NCBI GenBank assembly: GCA_934500875.1
Contig: CAKSTL010000017.1
Span: 1 to 34,580 of the forward strand
DNA length: 34,580 bases
Source: an uncultured Clostridia bacterium
GTDB taxonomy: Bacteria; Bacillota; Clostridia; UMGS1810
Direction: 5' to 3'
The number at the start of each line of letters is the position of its first letter. The stretch's first letter is position 1. The position numbers and the translations under genes are program-made. Shown here piece by piece: positions 31,039-34,580 of this stretch. The notes beneath the pieces are model-generated. The model was given only the letters and a program-made list of their open reading frames with translations, did not search any database and was not told the DNA's origin.

Positions 31039-32658
31039 TTAAAAAGCTTCCAGGTCGCTGATTGTGCGAATGATGGGCGAGGCATTTTGTGACCAGACAA
31101 ATATTTTGTATGATTTATTATCGGTTATGTCGGGTTTGCTTAACGTAATTTCGGTTTTTGAGGATGATGAATTATATGATGTTATAAATGCATTGCAAAT
31201 ATTTTTGTTTTCATCAAAAATTGTCGTAATAACCTTGACGGACGGCACGCTCTTTCCTGTTTTTGGGGTGATTTTAAGCGTTACTCTCTCTGCGCCGCCG
31301 TAAATTTTTTCTATGCGGATATCTTCATCAAACGCACCGAGCGCCTCAACGCCGTTTTCGTACTGATATCCTATGGTTCTGAGGTGCAGAGGGCTTGAAT
31401 AGTCTGTTCCCCAGATTGCCATACTCTCGTTTGAATATTTATATGTTATATAGTTTAAAGAGTCAATGCTGAATTTATAACCCGAGCTTATGCTGCCGTT
31501 TGCGCCTGCAAGAAACAGCTCGCCGTTCTGACCGATTGTGCCGGTGTCGCTGTTTGTTATGTCAACAAGATAATTTTTGCCGTCCTCCATTGTAACGATG
31601 TTCCACATATGGTTTCCTGCGCCCGTTCCGCTGTTTGTTACGCCTGTGACGGTACAGCATTTTACATTGCCGCTAAATTTCGATAAATCGGCAAGGTATT
31701 GAAACGCTTTGGAATACCCTTCGCACACGACATTTGTTTCGTCGTTGCCGTCAAAAACATATATAATCTGCCACGGGTCGCCGTATGAAACGTTTTGCGA
31801 AGAGTCGGCGGCTGATGAATTGTACGAGGTAAGAGCACAGATAACATCTCTGTACGCTTTTAGTTTTTGATAATCGGGGAGGGTTTTGTATTTTTCAACA
31901 ATTTTTTTTGCATTTTCAGACGCTGTAAGCGTTGCACCGGTTTTCGCTGTATCTACAGTCGGCGAATTGGAATCGTAGACTTCCGGCATATAGTCGTTTG
32001 CAACGTTAAAATAAAAATACAGCGGAGCCACCGAAAAGGTTTTGCCGCCTATTAAACTGATATTGCCGCTTGTGCCCATTCCTTTGGTTTTGTCAAACCA
32101 ATAAAGCTCGTAAGGAGAATCGTATATAAGAGAAAACATAACTCTGCCCGAGTCAAAACTTTCGCAAACCTTGTCAAAAGCCGCATTTGCAACACGGTTA
32201 GCAAACTCATTATCTGTTTCTCCATTGTTTTTTTCAAGTCCCAGTTCCGCGGCGGTGTAATCTGTTGTAATTCCCATACCGTTAAGCGCTGCTTTATCAA
32301 TTGAAAATACCGTTGATTCAAGCCTGCCGTTTGCAACATCCGTAATTTTTTCTTTTAAAATATCATAAATTTCTTTTTCAGCGCCGGTCAAAAGCTTTCC
32401 TGCCTCATCTGACGACGGTTCTATGCCGTTTTCGTCCTGCGGATAGAGCGTTTTTTGGACATATCCCTTAAAAAGATTGTCGTTGTCGGGCAAAGATGTG
32501 TCCGAAAAGGTTATGTTTTTACCCGATACAGAAGCTGCGGTATAATCCTTAGCATAAGCGCAGGTCATAAACGCCGCAAAACACAGCGCCAAAACAAAAA
32601 GCGCTGCCGCCGTCTTTCTCAGAAGAGTGGTTTTCTTACTTGCAATACTGAATTTCAT
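31039..32658 (-). CDS. Secreted transglutaminase-like (papain-fold) protein
   Basis: 539 aa from ATG 32658 (AGGAGG upstream). Signal peptide residues 1 to about 36 (CAYAKDY). A central transglutaminase-core region carries the expected triad: Cys in NVVCEGYSKAFQYL, His in GNHMWNIV and Asp in YLVDITNSD, in the right order and spacing. The C-terminal about 110 residues form a beta-type domain (APRVTLKITPKTG-like stretch and VKVITTIFDENKN). Bacterial members are often peptidases or cross-linkers at the cell surface; substrate not readable. It starts the minus-strand run with the AraC gene. No LPXTG or SLH anchor is visible, so it is either released or held by unknown contacts. Confidence 0.82.
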   Translation of the reverse strand: MKFSIASKKTTLLRKTAAALFVLALCFAAFMTCAYAKDYTAASVSGKNITFSDTSLPDNDNLFKGYVQKTLYPQDENGIEPSSDEAGKLLTGAEKEIYDILKEKITDVANGRLESTVFSIDKAALNGMGITTDYTAAELGLEKNNGETDNEFANRVANAAFDKVCESFDSGRVMFSLIYDSPYELYWFDKTKGMGTSGNISLIGGKTFSVAPLYFYFNVANDYMPEVYDSNSPTVDTAKTGATLTASENAKKIVEKYKTLPDYQKLKAYRDVICALTSYNSSAADSSQNVSYGDPWQIIYVFDGNDETNVVCEGYSKAFQYLADLSKFSGNVKCCTVTGVTNSGTGAGNHMWNIVTMEDGKNYLVDITNSDTGTIGQNGELFLAGANGSISSGYKFSIDSLNYITYKYSNESMAIWGTDYSSPLHLRTIGYQYENGVEALGAFDEDIRIEKIYGGAERVTLKITPKTGKSVPSVKVITTIFDENKNICNAFITSYNSSSSKTEITLSKPDITDNKSYKIFVWSQNASPIIRTISDLEAF

Positions 32659-32757
32659 ATAAAAATCCTCCTAAAAATAATACACATATATTATAGTATG
32701 AAAAGCAAAAATTAGCAAGCTTTTTTGAAAGTATTTTAAGCTTTCGACAACAAAAAA

Positions 32758-32793
32758 CAGCCGGACATCATTTGTGCTTTTGATATCCGGCTG
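32758..32793. terminator. Bidirectional terminator upstream of the transglutaminase gene
   Basis: CAGCCGGACATC (32758-32769) pairs with GATATCCGGCTG (32782-32793) with one mismatch and a 12-base loop. A6 on the left serves the minus-strand gene at 32802-33467. The right side is followed by CTTTTATTTTA. Confidence 0.8.
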
Positions 32794-32801
32794 CTTTTAT
32801 T

Positions 32802-33467
32802 TTATTCGTTCACAAGTTTTGCAATATATTTAAGATGATTTGTGTAATTTTCTTTTTCCTTTTCGTTTTTATACCACTTTTCCATAGGAGTGCGCACGGT
32901 AAGATAAATTTCCTCGCCGTCGGGCGATTTGATATCGGAAAAAGCCTTAATACTGCTTAAAGGGATTTTCACAGCGTCACCGTCGTTTTTGTGATTGATT
33001 TCAACGCCGAAGTCGTCAAAAACCTTGTATGACGCAACACATCCGCCGTTTTCGTATATGGGATAAAGCTTATCGTCGCAAAACTGCAAAATTGCGTCGC
33101 CTGCGGCAAGTTCAACGTTGATTTTTGTAAGCACAGCCTGCGAATACTGAATATCAGAGCCGCTGCTTTCTGCATCATATGCAAGTCTTGTTATTTCCGC
33201 AAGCCTTTTATTGTCGCCGTTATAGTCCTCAAGAGCGTTGTTTACAGCTTCATCAAACTTTTTGCCGTCATCCTCCGAAAGGGATATGCGTGTTGTAAAA
33301 ATAACGTTTATATCTGCCTTCGGAGTGAAGAAAATTGTCTTAACCAACGATACGACAAGTATTATTCCAATGACAGCCCCGAGCGCAGGATATCGGTAAT
33401 AATCCCACAAAAACTGCATTTTCTGACCCTTAGGCACTTCTTTAAGCTTTATCATATGGTCTGCCAT
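32802..33467 (-). CDS. Single-pass membrane protein of unknown function
   Basis: 221 aa from ATG 33467 (GGAG six bases upstream; the TTG 12 bases earlier overlaps that site). A short cytoplasmic N-terminus (KLKEVPKGQKMQFLWDYYR) is followed by one transmembrane helix (about 28-48, ALGAVIGIILVVSLVKTIFF), leaving about 170 residues outside or in the membrane-proximal space. That part begins KADINVIFTTRISLSEDDG and has mixed alpha/beta character with no motif I recognise. It lies 24 bases after the TIM-barrel isomerase gene, so the two form one transcript under the structured leader, and ends at the bidirectional terminator. Confidence 0.75.
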   Translation of the reverse strand: MADHMIKLKEVPKGQKMQFLWDYYRYPALGAVIGIILVVSLVKTIFFTPKADINVIFTTRISLSEDDGKKFDEAVNNALEDYNGDNKRLAEITRLAYDAESSGSDIQYSQAVLTKINVELAAGDAILQFCDDKLYPIYENGGCVASYKVFDDFGVEINHKNDGDAVKIPLSSIKAFSDIKSPDGEEIYLTVRTPMEKWYKNEKEKENYTNHLKYIAKLVNE

Positions 33468-33491
33468 AACAATCTCCAATCCGCTAAAAAA

Positions 33492-34457
33492 CTAAATCCA
33501 CCACATATCGCCCTTTGACTCATAAATCAAAACTTCTTTAAGAAAGTTCATAGCCTTTATAAGACCCTCGTCGGGAGTCATAAGGCTGTCCTCGTGTTCA
33601 ATGCTGATAACGCCGTCATAGCCGCAAAGCCTGAGTGTACTTATCATATCTTTCCAGTAGGAGTAATCGTTGCCGTAGCCTACAGAGCGGAATATCCACG
33701 AACGGTTGATTTCGTCGGCATAAGACTGTGTATCGAGAACACCGTTTGTTTTTGAGTTAATCGGGTCGATTTTTGTATCCTTTGCATGGAAATGATAAAT
33801 AGCTCCTTTCAATGCCCTTATGGCATAAACCGGGTCAATTCCCTGCCAGATTAGATGGCTCGGGTCAAAGTTTGCACCGATAATATCGCCTACGGCGCTG
33901 CGCAGTTTTAAGAGCGTTGAGGGGTTATATACGCAAAAACCGGGATGCATTTCAAACGCAATTTTTTCTATTCCGTATTGCTTTGCATATTCTGCCGCCT
34001 TTTTCCAATAGGGAATAAGCACTTCATCCCACTGATATTTCAAAATATCCGAAAAGTCGTTGGGCCACGGGCAAGTTACCCAGTTCGGAGTTTTGTCCTC
34101 ACTGCTTCCGCCGGGACAGCCCGAGAAAGTAACAATAGTATGTACGTTTGCCTTTTTTGCAAGCTGACAGGTTTTTTCAAAATCGGAATGAAATTTTGCA
34201 GCAACCTCTTTGTCGGGATGTATAGGATTTCCGTGACAACTGAATGCGGCAATTTCGATATCATATTTTTTAATAAGCTCAAGCGTATCGGAAAGCTTTT
34301 TGTCATCATTTAAAAGCACATCCGGGTTTATGTGCGCAGTTCCGGGAAAGCCGCCCGTGCCAAGCTCGATTGCCTGACCGCCGTGCTCCTTTAAAAATTT
34401 AAGAGCTTCTTCCAATGTTCTGTTGTTAAAAACAGGCGAAAATACACCAAGTTTCAT
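33492..34457 (-). CDS. Sugar phosphate isomerase/epimerase-type TIM-barrel protein
   Basis: 321 aa from ATG 34457 (GGAG six bases upstream; earlier in-frame codons fall inside the structured leader). Xylose isomerase-like TIM barrel (IolE/IolI-type superfamily): MKLGVFSPVFNN, QAIELGTGGFPG, IAAFSCHGNPIHP, TIVTFSGCPGGSS, metal Glu in KIAFEMHPGFCVYN, NFDPSHLIWQGIDP with metal Asp/His, IYHFHAKDTKID with metal His, and GVISIEHEDSLM with metal Glu. The four-ligand metal site (Glu, Asp, His, Glu) is complete. Members isomerise or epimerise sugars, inosose or keto acids; substrate unknown. It is led by copy B of the structured RNA. Confidence 0.9.
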   Translation of the reverse strand: MKLGVFSPVFNNRTLEEALKFLKEHGGQAIELGTGGFPGTAHINPDVLLNDDKKLSDTLELIKKYDIEIAAFSCHGNPIHPDKEVAAKFHSDFEKTCQLAKKANVHTIVTFSGCPGGSSEDKTPNWVTCPWPNDFSDILKYQWDEVLIPYWKKAAEYAKQYGIEKIAFEMHPGFCVYNPSTLLKLRSAVGDIIGANFDPSHLIWQGIDPVYAIRALKGAIYHFHAKDTKIDPINSKTNGVLDTQSYADEINRSWIFRSVGYGNDYSYWKDMISTLRLCGYDGVISIEHEDSLMTPDEGLIKAMNFLKEVLIYESKGDMWWI

Positions 34458-34463
34458 AAAAAT

Positions 34464-34545
34464 CTCCATTCCGCCGCCATACGCCGGCAATTAGTATTGG
34501 TTTAAATTTCTCTTATCCGTATGGCAAGGAATGATAAGAGATTTT
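34464..34545 (-). ncRNA. Structured leader RNA, copy B (candidate riboswitch, loop-loop pseudoknot)
   Basis: Minus-strand copy of the leader at 18087-18169. Hairpin 1 arms TCTCTTATC (34541-34533) and GATAAGAGA (34517-34509); loop sequence GCCATACG (34525-34518) complementary to CGTATGGC (34483-34476), which sits in the short GCC/GGC hairpin. Loop 1 spacing (6 bases plus T) and the 25-base linker have the same lengths as in copy A. All paired bases are identical and differences fall in the loop, linker and ribosome binding site spacer. GGAG (34467-34464) follows and then ATG 34457. The upstream promoter lies at or beyond the window edge; no TATAAT occurs at the place where copy A has one. Confidence 0.75.
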
Positions 34546-34580
34546 TACGCCCATGTGCGTTTTTTGCGGCAGCAAAAAAA

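Overview
The window looks like a chromosomal segment of an uncultured or poorly known, moderately AT-rich, Gram-positive Clostridia-type bacterium (Bacillota). The clues are a histidine operon with short HisG plus HisZ and a TrpR-family protein, SLH-domain surface proteins, BspA-like leucine-rich repeats, a DUF6514-like small protein, sigma-A promoters and strong AGGAGG-type ribosome binding sites. No rRNA, tRNA or CRISPR array was recognised.

Layout. 1-2308: the decaying end of a surface-polysaccharide cluster (membrane-protein tail, a broken and an intact FrhB-like protein, a truncated two-cluster ferredoxin). It ends at a rearrangement junction (about 2277-2348) that also removes the 3' end of a PdaB-like polysaccharide deacetylase. 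3027-10069: one conserved cysteine-rich gene split into an N-terminal half (3027-3478) and a C-terminal half (9691-10069) by a 6,212-bp intervening element (3479-9690). The element carries its own sigma-A promoter, a membrane-anchored protein, two SLH surface proteins, a large serine recombinase and a 51-aa ORF overlapping the recombinase start. The two halves join exactly in frame at a shared GA dinucleotide, and the reconstructed attP is a long imperfect palindrome centred on that GA.

10151-17945 (minus strand): fructose-bisphosphate aldolase, purine nucleoside phosphorylase, an acyl-CoA ligase-type enzyme and both subunits of a topoisomerase IV. The topoisomerase A subunit ends in a perfect beta-clamp-binding pentapeptide. 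18051-19682 (plus strand): a PII-like protein coupled to a CPA2 cation/proton antiporter, preceded by a structured leader. A second copy of this leader, with identical pairing elements, precedes the sugar-phosphate isomerase-like gene at the right end (34464-34545). The leader can form a hairpin whose loop pairs over 8 bp with a downstream loop next to the ribosome binding site, and it may be an undescribed riboswitch class.

20023-28605: a complete histidine pathway (hisZ-G-D-C-B-H-A-F-IE plus a PHP histidinol phosphatase), mostly with overlapping start and stop codons, headed by a TrpR-family regulator and a palindrome over the -10 box. 28606-34580: a DUF6514-like protein, an LRR pseudogene, an AraC regulator, a secreted transglutaminase-like protein, a membrane-anchored unknown and the TIM-barrel isomerase.

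The two observations most worth pursuing are the excisable-looking intervening element and the duplicated kissing-loop/pseudoknot leader.
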